Source: Bacteroidetes bacterium UKL13-3 | GTDB lineage: Bacteria; Bacteroidota; Bacteroidia; UKL13-3 | NCBI GenBank assembly: GCA_001602415.1 | Contig: CP012155.1 | Location: forward strand, 2,040,223 to 2,104,222 | Direction of reading: 5' to 3' | Length of the DNA stretch: 64,000 bases | Part shown: piece by piece, positions 42,675 through 52,013 of the stretch | Position numbering within the stretch: the stretch's first letter is position 1 | Layout of the letters: every line of letters begins with the position of its first letter | Translations under genes and position numbers: made by a program | Notes under the pieces: model-generated | What the model saw: only the letters and a program-made list of their open reading frames with translations | What the model was told of the DNA's origin: nothing | The model's database searches: none

Positions 42675-42706
42675 CTCGCGAGGTTCCCTTCCTAAAAAGG
42701 AAGGGC
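42675..42706. repeat. REP-like double palindrome
   Basis: CCTCGCGAGG (42674-42684 region) is a ten-base palindrome, followed by CCCTTCCT-AAAA-AGGAAGGG, a perfect eight-pair hairpin, and GCTAGGGATGG. Such short GC-rich hairpins with a GGGCTAGGG-like tail are interspersed in many Bacteroidota genomes. The following 80 bases to the murF-alr stop show nothing further. Confidence 0.5.
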
Positions 42707-42787
42707 TAGGGATGGTGTCGCCCGCGAGACTTGACACGCCCGACCATGCAAGCATTCCCAACTAATTTAATTTATACCCACAACCCA

Positions 42788-45268
42788 TTACTCATAATAA
42801 TAGACCCGCTTCACACGCTGCGAAATCGAAGTCAATACTTCATAAGGAATGGTTCCAATTTTATCGGCAACACTATTCAAGTCGTTTTCATTTCCGAAGA
42901 TTATTACCTCATCTCCTTCTTTTAGATCCATACCTGTTACATCCAGCATGGTCATATCCATACAAATACTGCCAATGGTTGGTACACGTTGGCCGTTAAC
43001 CAACATTGTTCCTTTTCCGTTTCCGAGTTTGCGATTAAATCCATCAGCATAACCGATGGCAACGGTTGCAATGAGGGAGTCTTTGTTAACAATTCCCTTT
43101 CGGCTGTAGCCAATAGTTTCATGTGCTTTTACATTTCGCAATTGGGATACAACTGTTTTGAGTGTGCCAATAGGTTGCAGTTGTTTTTGCAAACCAACTG
43201 AAGGATCAATACCATACAAACCAATTCCCAAACGCACCATATCAAATTGCGCATCCGGGAAACGAACAATGCCACTGCTATTTAAAATGTGTTGAAGAAT
43301 TGGGTACTCAAATGCATCAGTAATTTGTTCGGCTATGCGTTTATAAGTTGTGATTTGCTGATGGGTGAACTCATCATGCTTTTTCTCTTCGCTCGCTGCT
43401 AAATGAGCAAACACGGATTTGATGCGAATATTCGGATACTTCTTTAACGTGCTAATCAACGTTTCAATCTGATCTTCATCAAACCCTAATCGTTTCATTC
43501 CCGCATCCACTTCAATGTGAATACTCACCTCTTGGCCATCCGCTGCTTTTACGAGTTGATCGAGTATGAAAAAATTGTACATCTCGGGTTCAAGGTTATA
43601 TTCCAGTATGGTATCAAAACTCGATACCTCAGGGTTCATCACCATAATTGGCGATTTGATTCCGGCTTTACGTAAAATTACCCCTTCATCCGCATAAGCA
43701 ACCGTTAGATAATCAATGCGGTTAAACTCCAACACTTTCGCTATTTCATAACTGCCTGCACCATAACTAAACGCTTTTACCATTGCCATGAGCTTTACAC
43801 CCGGCTTTAACTTGCTTCGGTATACATTCAAATTATGCACTAGCGCATTTAGGTTAATTTCCATCACTGTTTCATGCACTCGTTTTTCAAGTAGCTTACC
43901 AATTTTTTCAAACTGGAATTTTCTTGCTCCTTTAAGCAATATAATTTCATTAGCATAATCAACTGCAGAAAAATGCTCGGTAAATGCTTTTGTATCTGAA
44001 TAAAAAACAGCCGAAGAATCGAACAACATAGCGTGTTTAGCTATAATAGAACCTATCCCAATCAAACGTTGTATCCCTTTTTGACGTATAAGTTTGGCTA
44101 CTTCAGTGTATAATTCCAACTCCTCTTTTCCAGACTCCAAAATATCGGAAACAATTAAGGTTCGTTTGTAGCCAGCACTTTGTTGTTCCACAAAATCGAG
44201 AGCAATGCGCAAGGAATGTAAGTCGGAACTGTAACTATCGTTTATCACCACACAGTTATTAATTCCTTCTTTGAGCTGCATGCGCATTTCAACCGATTGT
44301 AACTCCTCAAAACGAGAAAGGATATCGGTTGATGCCCGTTGCAAACACATCAAAAACGCAAAACAGGTACACGCATTTTCAATAGAAGCTTCATCCGTAA
44401 AGGGAATACGAACGCTCAAAATACGAGAACCTGAGCGTGATTGAATAGTTGTTGTGTTACCTTGAATAATTGTTTGTAAATACAACTGAGCGTGTTCATT
44501 TACCCGCGACCAAGTATACAGTTTTACATTTGGGTGCTGCTGTTTAAACTGCTCCAACTTCCTAGCAACAAGTGGCTGTTCATCACAAGCAATAACAATA
44601 TCAGCTTTGGTAAACAACTTGAATTTTTCAGCTAATTTTTCTTCTCTATCAGAAAAACCTTCATCATGTGCCTCGCCCAGCATGGTAAATATTCCGATAT
44701 TGGGTTGAATAATTCGCTGTAAGTTTTCCATCTCACCGGGTTTTGAAATACCGGCTTCGAACAATCCTAAATTATGTTGTTCGCCCAATTGCCAAACAGA
44801 AAGTGGAACGCCCACTTGTGAATTATAACTCTTTGGATTTCGCACTATATGCACATCATCACGTAACAATTGGTGCAACCACTCTTTAACAATCGTTTTT
44901 CCATTACTACCTGTAATCCCCACAATGGGTATTGCAAATTGTGATCGATGCCAAGCCGAAAGTTGTTGTAATGCTGTTAAAGAATTTGATACGGAAAGTA
45001 TGTTTGCATCCTTTAACTGCGCCAAGATGCTGATGGAAACTATCGAATCTTTTTCAATGATGAAATTCCTAACCCCGGCATCATACACATCCTGCAGGTA
45101 ACGGTGACCATCATTGCGTTCACTTTTGATGGCAAAAAATAAACTCGTTTCTGGATACACAACCTTGCGACTATCCATCAACAAATGTTCAATCCATGAA
45201 CTTCCGCCTTCGCGTTGCACGAAATCACTTTTAATTGCCTTGTTTATGTGTTCGATGGTGTAACCCAT
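42788..45268 (-). CDS. fused UDP-MurNAc-tripeptide:D-Ala-D-Ala ligase (MurF) and alanine racemase (Alr)
   Basis: This is an 826-residue bifunctional wall enzyme. Residues about 1-455 are MurF, with the ATP loop GITGSNGKTIVKEW and YNSQVGVPLSVW, the ligase that adds D-Ala-D-Ala to the UDP-tripeptide. Residues about 460-826 are alanine racemase, with the PLP lysine in MAMVKAFSYGAGSYEIAK and the catalytic tyrosine region TIGYSRKGIVNKDSLIATVA and IGYADGF. It thus makes D-alanine and joins D-Ala-D-Ala in one polypeptide; the Ddl step is elsewhere. The fusion is well known in Bacteroidota. It is monocistronic and ends toward the broken IS. Confidence 0.96.
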   Translation of the reverse strand: MGYTIEHINKAIKSDFVQREGGSSWIEHLLMDSRKVVYPETSLFFAIKSERNDGHRYLQDVYDAGVRNFIIEKDSIVSISILAQLKDANILSVSNSLTALQQLSAWHRSQFAIPIVGITGSNGKTIVKEWLHQLLRDDVHIVRNPKSYNSQVGVPLSVWQLGEQHNLGLFEAGISKPGEMENLQRIIQPNIGIFTMLGEAHDEGFSDREEKLAEKFKLFTKADIVIACDEQPLVARKLEQFKQQHPNVKLYTWSRVNEHAQLYLQTIIQGNTTTIQSRSGSRILSVRIPFTDEASIENACTCFAFLMCLQRASTDILSRFEELQSVEMRMQLKEGINNCVVINDSYSSDLHSLRIALDFVEQQSAGYKRTLIVSDILESGKEELELYTEVAKLIRQKGIQRLIGIGSIIAKHAMLFDSSAVFYSDTKAFTEHFSAVDYANEIILLKGARKFQFEKIGKLLEKRVHETVMEINLNALVHNLNVYRSKLKPGVKLMAMVKAFSYGAGSYEIAKVLEFNRIDYLTVAYADEGVILRKAGIKSPIMVMNPEVSSFDTILEYNLEPEMYNFFILDQLVKAADGQEVSIHIEVDAGMKRLGFDEDQIETLISTLKKYPNIRIKSVFAHLAASEEKKHDEFTHQQITTYKRIAEQITDAFEYPILQHILNSSGIVRFPDAQFDMVRLGIGLYGIDPSVGLQKQLQPIGTLKTVVSQLRNVKAHETIGYSRKGIVNKDSLIATVAIGYADGFNRKLGNGKGTMLVNGQRVPTIGSICMDMTMLDVTGMDLKEGDEVIIFGNENDLNSVADKIGTIPYEVLTSISQRVKRVYYYE

Positions 45269-45309
45269 GTATATTCAATTATTATAATGGAGCTTAATTA
45301 ATTAACATT

Positions 45310-46626
45310 TTACGCTTTACCTTCCTGCAATTTTTGAAGATTTACCCAAAGTACAACTCCCGAAACCAGCAGAAAAAACGACATTACTAAAAACGCCCAA
45401 ATCATATGATTGCCAAATGTAAAGAAAGGCATTGAAAACAAGAAAATGAATAGTGTGCGGGTTAATACATTTGCCATGTTAAAAATACTGTTTACCCTTC
45501 CCATTAACTCATTGGGAATATGATTGAATAAATATGTTAAACGTAATACGCGGATTCCGGCATTGGTGAATCCCAAAATAATGGAGATAAGATAGATAAC
45601 CACCACACTTTTACTGGCAAATCCCCAAAAGAATATACCAGCTGTAATAAGGGTAAGGATAATAATAGCTTTAACCGTATGGGTGCTCGAAAATACTTTG
45701 CTCACAAATAAACCTGCGCATAATGCTCCAATGGCATAAATTAAATCGGCAGCTGCGAAAACGCTTCCTTGTTCTTGCAAATGACGCTCTACATAACCCG
45801 GCAGCACCGCATGGATTTCAACCAATAACATGGCAAACACCGAGTATGAGAACAGTCCAAATATTAAAAACATGGGATGCTGCTTCAAATAAGTAAAACC
45901 ACTCACCACACGTTTCCAGATACTACCCAACTCCACTTTGGCTTGTTTTACGGGAGTGTACCGTATCATAATCACTAATGCAGCGGCTATAAAGTAGGTA
46001 ACAGTGTTGAGCATAAAAACTTCCCATATTTCCCAACGAGGAATTTCAAAAGGCATATTTACTTCAAACCCAAATAACTTTCCTTTTCCTGAAGCCACTC
46101 CCTCAATAAGCAATGCCGCAAACGCACCCGATAAAATAGAAGTGCTCTGCCCAACAACTTCGATATTGGAATTTACTTTATTGTAATACTGCGGTTCGGT
46201 TATTTCATGTCCGAAAGCATACAAGGTTGGATAATGAATATTATAGTTGAGCATTGTAATTCCGAAAACTGCCATCACCCAAAAATCATCTAACGCTCCA
46301 TTGATATAACCCAATATTGAAATAGCCAGAATGAGAATGCCACACACCAGATTATTTCCTAAAAAGTTGGCTTTCCTGCTGAATCTGTCAACCAGCGTGC
46401 CGGCATACAACCCAAAAAACAACACAATAGCGGTGATGATACCATAGGAGACATTGAAGTAAGTTCCGGATTGACTCTTTGTAAAATACCAAGGAATAGC
46501 CAACATGCTAATGCCTTGAGCAAATCCACTGATGCCGTTTGCGGTAAAGAGTAAGTTTAAGGATTGTTTATTTTTCACGTTCTTTGCGCCAAAGATAGTG
46601 TTATCATAAGCAGCATTCATGCACAT
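45310..46626 (-). CDS. major facilitator superfamily transporter
   Basis: The 438-residue protein has twelve predicted transmembrane helices and the MFS loop 2-3 motif GLYAGTLVDRFSRKANFLG. The rest (VIVIYLISIILGFTNAGIRV, IPNELMGRVNSIFNMANVLT) matches MFS_3/enterobactin exporter-like members. The substrate is unknown. The start could be MCMNAA or MNAAYD two codons on. It lies downstream of recX's start on the opposite strand with a 20-base gap, so the two divergent genes share a very short spacer. Confidence 0.88.
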   Translation of the reverse strand: MCMNAAYDNTIFGAKNVKNKQSLNLLFTANGISGFAQGISMLAIPWYFTKSQSGTYFNVSYGIITAIVLFFGLYAGTLVDRFSRKANFLGNNLVCGILILAISILGYINGALDDFWVMAVFGITMLNYNIHYPTLYAFGHEITEPQYYNKVNSNIEVVGQSTSILSGAFAALLIEGVASGKGKLFGFEVNMPFEIPRWEIWEVFMLNTVTYFIAAALVIMIRYTPVKQAKVELGSIWKRVVSGFTYLKQHPMFLIFGLFSYSVFAMLLVEIHAVLPGYVERHLQEQGSVFAAADLIYAIGALCAGLFVSKVFSSTHTVKAIIILTLITAGIFFWGFASKSVVVIYLISIILGFTNAGIRVLRLTYLFNHIPNELMGRVNSIFNMANVLTRTLFIFLFSMPFFTFGNHMIWAFLVMSFFLLVSGVVLWVNLQKLQEGKA

Positions 46627-46646
46627 CTTTTAAACGAAAAGCATAC

Positions 46647-47123
46647 ATGAATCCTCTATTTAGAAAAACATATACTCCACAACAAGCCCTATTAAAGGCT
46701 GCAAACTATTGTGCCTATCAGGAGCGCTGTTATAAAGAGGTGGAAGATAAACTCTACGAATGGGGTATTTACGGAACCGATGCAGGTGAAATTTTGATTA
46801 AACTATCGGAACAGAACTACTTGAATGAAGAACGTTTTGCTAAAGCATTTGCAGGCGGGAAGTTTAGGGTAAAAAAGTGGGGCCGCAATAAAATTAGACA
46901 AGAACTCAAACAACGAAAAGTTTCGGAGTATTGTATTAAAAAAGGGTTAGCAGAAATTGATGATGCTGTTTACGTAGAAACCTTAGAAGAAGTAGCTCGC
47001 CAAAAATGGGATGCCACCAAACAACCAAACATCATTGCCAAACGCTATAAAGTATATCAATATTTAATAAGTAGAGGATTTGAGAATGAGTTTATACAGG
47101 TTGTTTTAAATCAACTTAACTAA
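46647..47123 (+). CDS. recX: regulatory protein RecX
   Basis: RecX binds RecA filaments and limits their activity. The 158-residue protein has three tandem three-helix repeats, with CAYQERCYKEVEDKLYEWGI, LSEQNYLNEERFAKAFAGGK, RVKKWGRNKIRQELKQRKVS and YQYLISRGFENEFIQVVLNQ. The YLNEERFAxxF motif is the family core. It is divergent from the MFS gene and not next to recA. It fits with the DNA repair genes in this half of the window (dnaE, dinB, recQ) but is not in their operons. Confidence 0.93.
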   Translation: MNPLFRKTYTPQQALLKAANYCAYQERCYKEVEDKLYEWGIYGTDAGEILIKLSEQNYLNEERFAKAFAGGKFRVKKWGRNKIRQELKQRKVSEYCIKKGLAEIDDAVYVETLEEVARQKWDATKQPNIIAKRYKVYQYLISRGFENEFIQVVLNQLN

Positions 47124-47156
47124 CGTCATTCAGTGAAGGAGAGAGTGTAAGTATTT

Positions 47157-47191
47157 GCGTTTGTATCGAGAAGTGTTCTCAATACAAACGC
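47157..47191. other. strong hairpin between recX and aspA
   Basis: GCGTTTGTAT pairs with ATACAAACGC, then after one mismatch GAGAA-GTG-TTCTC forms the tip, giving a 15-pair stem. No T run follows, so it is not a standard terminator. It lies between convergent genes. Confidence 0.75.
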
Positions 47192-47234
47192 CACAAGATT
47201 TCCTCATCAATGTTTTACTCAAAGTGACTAAATA

Positions 47235-48659
47235 CTACTTATTGATAAACTTCGGATAAATAAGATTTTCGATATTGAACACTTCGTCCCATTTTTCCTG
47301 CGTAATCAATTTTTGTTCTACCACAACAATTTCGTGCACCGATTTGCCTGTTTCCAATGCTTCTTTGGCGATAGCTGAACATGCTTCGTAGCCCAACATT
47401 GGGTTTAATGCCGTTACAATACCAATACTGTTCATCACCATATTTTTGCATACTTCTTCATTTGCGGTGATTCCTAAAATACATTTATCAACCAATGAAT
47501 GCAGTACGTTTGATAGGTACGAAAGCGAGGTAAACAAACTAAATCCAATAATTGGTTCCATAACATTGAGCTGCAATTGCCCTGCCTCAGCTGCCATGCT
47601 AATGGTAACATCGGCTCCAATCACATAATAGCATGTTTGGTTCACAGCCTCGGGCATCACAGGGTTTACTTTTCCTGGCATAATGCTCGATCCGGGTTGC
47701 AATTTTGGAAGGTTAATTTCATTTAATCCTGTTCGCGGACCAGACGACAACAAACGCAAGTCGTTGCAAATTTTTGAAATTTTTATGGCACTACGTTTTA
47801 AAGTTCCCGATATTTGGACATACGCACCAGTATCGGATGTTGCTTCGATTAAATCTTCGGCAAGAGTGCAAGGAATACCCGAAATATCGGCAAGGTATTT
47901 AGTGCATAATTCAGGATAACCATGTGGGGCATTAATGCGTGTGCCAATTGCCGTTGCGCCCATATTAATTTCACAGATCAGTTGCTGTGCTTCCTTCAAA
48001 CGCTGCATATCTTCACGCACTGTTGTTGCCCAACCGTGAAATTCGGCACCCAACGTCATCGGCACTGCATCCTGCAATTGTGTTCTTCCCATTTTTATCA
48101 CATGGTTAAACTCTAACGCTTTCTTGTCGAATGCCTTTTGTAATTTATCTAACACCCCAATGTACAAATCTATTTTACGATACAACGCCAAACGAAAAGC
48201 TGTTGGATAAGCATCGTTGGTAGATTGAGAACAGTTTACATGATTGTTGGGATGAAGGTTATCGTAATCACCTTTTTTGTACCCCAAATATTCTAATCCA
48301 ATATTGGCAATTACTTCGTTTGCATTCATGTTGCAAGATGTCCCTGCTCCACCCTGAATCATATCACTCACAAATTGTTCGGCATACTCTCCGGCAATTA
48401 ATTTATCACAAGCAAAACAAATAGCTTCACAAATTTTTGCATCCAATACACCACAATCGCGGTTGGCCAATGCAGCTGCTTTTTTTACATATCCCCACGC
48501 CTGAATAAATAATGGTTCTTTTGAAATAGGAATACCTGTTATGTTAAAATTATCAAGTGCTCTTACTGTTTGTACCCCGTAATATACTGTTTCGGGAATA
48601 TCCAACTCCCCCAAAAAATCATGCTCTTTTCTCATTGCCATTAACTGATTAGTTTTCAA
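47235..48659 (-). CDS. aspA: aspartate ammonia-lyase
   Basis: AspA converts aspartate to fumarate and ammonia. The 474-residue protein belongs to the fumarase/aspartase superfamily: GGAGTSCNMNANEVIANIGL, HPNNHVNCSQSTNDAYPTAF, and the signature GSSIMPGKVNPVMPEAVNQT. FLGELDIPETVYYGVQTVRA at the start and GMGRTQLQDA-type KMGRTQLQDAVPMTLG separate aspartase from fumarase (which has HLMDA/TxLMDA forms). Length fits E. coli AspA (478). The start may be the ATG a few codons on (MRKEHD). It is monocistronic. The 150 bases upstream of its start hold nothing I recognise. Confidence 0.93.
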   Translation of the reverse strand: MKTNQLMAMRKEHDFLGELDIPETVYYGVQTVRALDNFNITGIPISKEPLFIQAWGYVKKAAALANRDCGVLDAKICEAICFACDKLIAGEYAEQFVSDMIQGGAGTSCNMNANEVIANIGLEYLGYKKGDYDNLHPNNHVNCSQSTNDAYPTAFRLALYRKIDLYIGVLDKLQKAFDKKALEFNHVIKMGRTQLQDAVPMTLGAEFHGWATTVREDMQRLKEAQQLICEINMGATAIGTRINAPHGYPELCTKYLADISGIPCTLAEDLIEATSDTGAYVQISGTLKRSAIKISKICNDLRLLSSGPRTGLNEINLPKLQPGSSIMPGKVNPVMPEAVNQTCYYVIGADVTISMAAEAGQLQLNVMEPIIGFSLFTSLSYLSNVLHSLVDKCILGITANEEVCKNMVMNSIGIVTALNPMLGYEACSAIAKEALETGKSVHEIVVVEQKLITQEKWDEVFNIENLIYPKFINK

Positions 48660-48808
48660 ATAAAGGTCTTAATTGAAAGAAAAAAAACTTGACAGCTATT
48701 TGCCGGTATGAAGTAACGTAGTTTGGCATCTAATAATTTCAAAATGTATCTTAACTTTTATACAACGAAAAATACACCCATCAACCAGTCAATACTGTAT
48801 AAACGCTA

Positions 48809-51778
48809 CTACGCTTCCCTATCAATATAAGGCAACCGTTTGAGGTAATGTACTTCAATGCTCAAAAAATCAAGCTCCACTGTTACTTTTCCTTTGATGT
48901 GGTAACAGCCTCCGCCTGTAAATGGAAATTTCTTGGCACTATCGGGAAAATGTACGGTATCAATCCAGTTGCCATCTAAATCAACAAATGTTCCAAAGTA
49001 CATGTGTTCTGATTTACTGGTATAGGTTCGTTTTGTATTTACTAAATATCCAACAATGCTAACTTCTTGATGAATGAATTGCTTCAACTCTTTAGCCATT
49101 AAGGCAGATGGTATGACATCGCGCAATAACTCAAATGGTTTACACAATGAGAAGCCCAACAATTCTATTTCATCAAAGGCATCATCAATTTTTGATCCTG
49201 TTAAAATCGGTAACGAAAACGATTTGTGTTGTTTTTTGAACAATTGATTAGACGTATCTTCTTGTTTAATGGGATGAATAAGAGCGTGGGCCTGCCATAA
49301 TAATTCTTTTTTGTTTTTACCGGTAAAGTTAAAAGCACCTACACGAATCAATAAGCGCATTTGTTCGATAGCAATAGGAACACGATCAATAAAATCTTCC
49401 ATGCTGTTAAATATGCCATTTGTGCGTTCTTGCAAAATAAGCTGCCGCGTATGTTCGGTTACTTCAGCAATCATATCCAATCCTAAATAAATATCCGTTC
49501 CTACAATTACTGATTCATTATTACTATTGTTTACACATGGAGCATGAATAATAGCTCCATGCATGCGGGCCTCGTGGATGTATAATTCCTTTCGGTAAAA
49601 TCCACCTCCGTTATTGAGGGTTGCAACCATATACTCCAGCGGATAATATGCCTTTAAGTACAACGCTTGGTAACTCTCAACAGCATAACTTGCCGAATGT
49701 CCTTTGGAGAATGCGAAGTTGGCAAAACTTTCTATCTGATTCCATATCTCAGTTACCACTTGTTCATCGTGACCTTTTTGTAAGCAGTTTTTAAAGAAAT
49801 TTTCACGCACCTTAAAAAATTCATTGCGCTGTTTAAACTTCCAACTCATTCCTCTGCGCAGGTAATCAGCCTCGGCAAGTGTAAGATCGGCAAACTGATG
49901 GGCTACTTTAATCACATCTTCCTGATATACCATTACGCCATATGTCTCGGCCAAAATATCATACAGTTGTGGTAATCTATTGCGGGCTTGTTCTCTTAGA
50001 TGTACATTCCTAAAACGATTAATATACTCACGCATCATTCCACTTTTGCTCACACCGGGACGAATAATGGAACTTGCCGCAACCAAACGTAAATAATCAT
50101 CGGCACGGAGTTTAGCCAACAACATGCGCATACCGGGCGATTCAACATAAAAACATCCGATGGTTTTTCCCTCACGCAAGAGGTCTTTCACCTTTTCATC
50201 TTGTTTAAACTTTTTTACCTGATGGATATCAATCTTCACTCCCCTGTTTTCTTCGATAATGGATAAAGCATCTTTAATCTTTCCCAATCCGCGTTGACTT
50301 AAAATATCAAATTTAAATAGTCCAATATCTTCAGCTTCAAGCATGCTAAATTGTGTTGTTGGATATCCTTTAGGAGGTAAATTAGTGGCCGAATAATATG
50401 CAATCGGTTTTTCAGAAATAAGAATACCACTAGCGTGAATGCTTAAATGACTTGGCTTTCCGATTAATGCTTGCGCGTAATAAAACAATGCTTCGGTGAG
50501 ATCATTTTTTTTATAGCTTTTTATGCCTTCATACCGTGGTGCGAGTTTTTTCAACTGCTCAATTTCGGCAGATGGAAACCCAAATACTTTTCCCAATTCT
50601 TGTATAACTGCATCTTTTTGAAACGTACTATAAGTTCCTAATAAAGCTACATTTCCATTTGCACCAAATCGTTCGAAAATATAACGCGTTACATCTTCCC
50701 TGTCGCGCCACGAAAAATCAATATCAAAATCGGGAGCATTGCTGCGGTGTTCGTTGATGAAGCGTTCGAAATATAAATCGAGTTCAAGCGGATCCACATC
50801 GGTAATACCAATTAAATAAGCCACTAAACTATTGGCTCCACTCCCTCGCCCAACATGGTAATAACCTTTCGCTCTCGCATAATTCACAATATCCCAGTTA
50901 ATCAAAAAATAAGACGTAAATGATTTATCGGCAATCACCTTCAGCTCTTTTTCCATCCGTTTCCGCGCTTCGGTTAATTCTTCCGCATCATTATATCTGT
51001 AAGGTAATCCTTTCTCACATTCGCTGCGCAACAACGCCACATCCTCGGCTAAGCTTTGCGTGTAAAATTGTTTGTTTTTACCTTTTAGCTTACCAAAATC
51101 GTAAGAAACATCACAACCATTTAATAACTCCTCTGTGTTATGAATAATATGAGGATAGGATTTGTAAACAGCCAATAATTCATCGTGCGAAAGCATGATT
51201 TCATTACCCTTGGCTTGTTCCGTTTGCGGTAATTTGCTTAACAATGTATTGGTATCAATAGCCCGCAATAACCTATGCACGCTAAATTGTTTTTTATCGG
51301 CAAAACTAACTTCGTGCAACACAACTAATTTGGTGGTATATTCTTTATACGGGGAAAGAACCAAGTGCTTCAAATCATGGATGGATACACCTAGGTATTC
51401 ATTCTCTTTAAGCGGCCATCCGGTGTAGGATGAAAACGGATAAATAATAAATGCTTGAGTAAACTTAGGAGCAAGAGATTCAAATGCTATACCTTCATGT
51501 AAGTATTTAGAGAGGTGTTCGTTCAGCTCCTTAAAACCATCGTTGTTTTGGGCAAGTCCTACATATTGTTGCTGCACACCATTTCTGAAATCAATACCAA
51601 TAACAGTTTTCAAATTTTTGCCCTGGGTAAGTCGCAACGTTTCGAGTACTGCCGAAGTATTATTGATATCTGTTAAGGCGAAGGTTCGGTAACCATTATT
51701 ATACACTGCTGTAAGTAATTCCTTGATGGAATACGTTCCATAACCAAAGCTGTAATAGGTGTGGCAGTTAGTTAGCAT
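48809..51778 (-). CDS. DNA polymerase III alpha subunit, short DnaE2-like form
   Basis: This 989-residue C-family polymerase is shorter than replicative DnaE (about 1160). It starts with a PHP domain in which the metal-site pattern is changed (NCHTYYSFGYGTYS and ALTDINNTSA in place of HxHSxYS and TDHxN), a state shared by Bacteroidota members I recall. The palm has the catalytic NAPDFDIDFSWRDREDV with the Asp-x-Asp pair, followed by the HLSIHASGILIS region and a helix-hairpin-helix and OB part near the end (VSIVGYLVNTKRTYTSKSEH). The dinB gene lies upstream on the same strand, so this is probably an SOS-type translesion partner, not the main replicase. Confidence 0.88.
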   Translation of the reverse strand: MLTNCHTYYSFGYGTYSIKELLTAVYNNGYRTFALTDINNTSAVLETLRLTQGKNLKTVIGIDFRNGVQQQYVGLAQNNDGFKELNEHLSKYLHEGIAFESLAPKFTQAFIIYPFSSYTGWPLKENEYLGVSIHDLKHLVLSPYKEYTTKLVVLHEVSFADKKQFSVHRLLRAIDTNTLLSKLPQTEQAKGNEIMLSHDELLAVYKSYPHIIHNTEELLNGCDVSYDFGKLKGKNKQFYTQSLAEDVALLRSECEKGLPYRYNDAEELTEARKRMEKELKVIADKSFTSYFLINWDIVNYARAKGYYHVGRGSGANSLVAYLIGITDVDPLELDLYFERFINEHRSNAPDFDIDFSWRDREDVTRYIFERFGANGNVALLGTYSTFQKDAVIQELGKVFGFPSAEIEQLKKLAPRYEGIKSYKKNDLTEALFYYAQALIGKPSHLSIHASGILISEKPIAYYSATNLPPKGYPTTQFSMLEAEDIGLFKFDILSQRGLGKIKDALSIIEENRGVKIDIHQVKKFKQDEKVKDLLREGKTIGCFYVESPGMRMLLAKLRADDYLRLVAASSIIRPGVSKSGMMREYINRFRNVHLREQARNRLPQLYDILAETYGVMVYQEDVIKVAHQFADLTLAEADYLRRGMSWKFKQRNEFFKVRENFFKNCLQKGHDEQVVTEIWNQIESFANFAFSKGHSASYAVESYQALYLKAYYPLEYMVATLNNGGGFYRKELYIHEARMHGAIIHAPCVNNSNNESVIVGTDIYLGLDMIAEVTEHTRQLILQERTNGIFNSMEDFIDRVPIAIEQMRLLIRVGAFNFTGKNKKELLWQAHALIHPIKQEDTSNQLFKKQHKSFSLPILTGSKIDDAFDEIELLGFSLCKPFELLRDVIPSALMAKELKQFIHQEVSIVGYLVNTKRTYTSKSEHMYFGTFVDLDGNWIDTVHFPDSAKKFPFTGGGCYHIKGKVTVELDFLSIEVHYLKRLPYIDREA

Positions 51779-51780
51779 TT

Positions 51781-51832
51781 GAGAATTGAGAATTGAGAAT
51801 TGAGAATTGAGAGGTGAGAGTTGAGAGTTGAG
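51781..51832. repeat. 7-bp tandem array (unit GAGAATT) between dinB and dnaE
   Basis: Seven full units are seen: GAGAATT four times, then GAGAGGT, GAGAGTT, GAGAGTT and a final GAG. It begins two bases upstream of the dnaE start codon, in its leader. A separate 12-bp repeat (GTTTTGTTAATG, two and a half copies) lies at 51861-51890. The remaining 120 bases to the dinB stop show nothing else. Confidence 0.9.
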
Positions 51833-52013
51833 ATTTACGATTTGGAATCGATATTTGCGCGTTTTGTTAATGGTTTTGTTAATGGTTTTGTTTGTTGCGT
51901 GTTGGCGGTTCCCTTTGTGCCTTTCTTCCTCTTTTAATGCTTGTGTATTCGTGTAAATAAGTATTACGTATGATTTATTTAGTAAAGCGAAAGTGCAATT
52001 ACTGTTAAATGTG

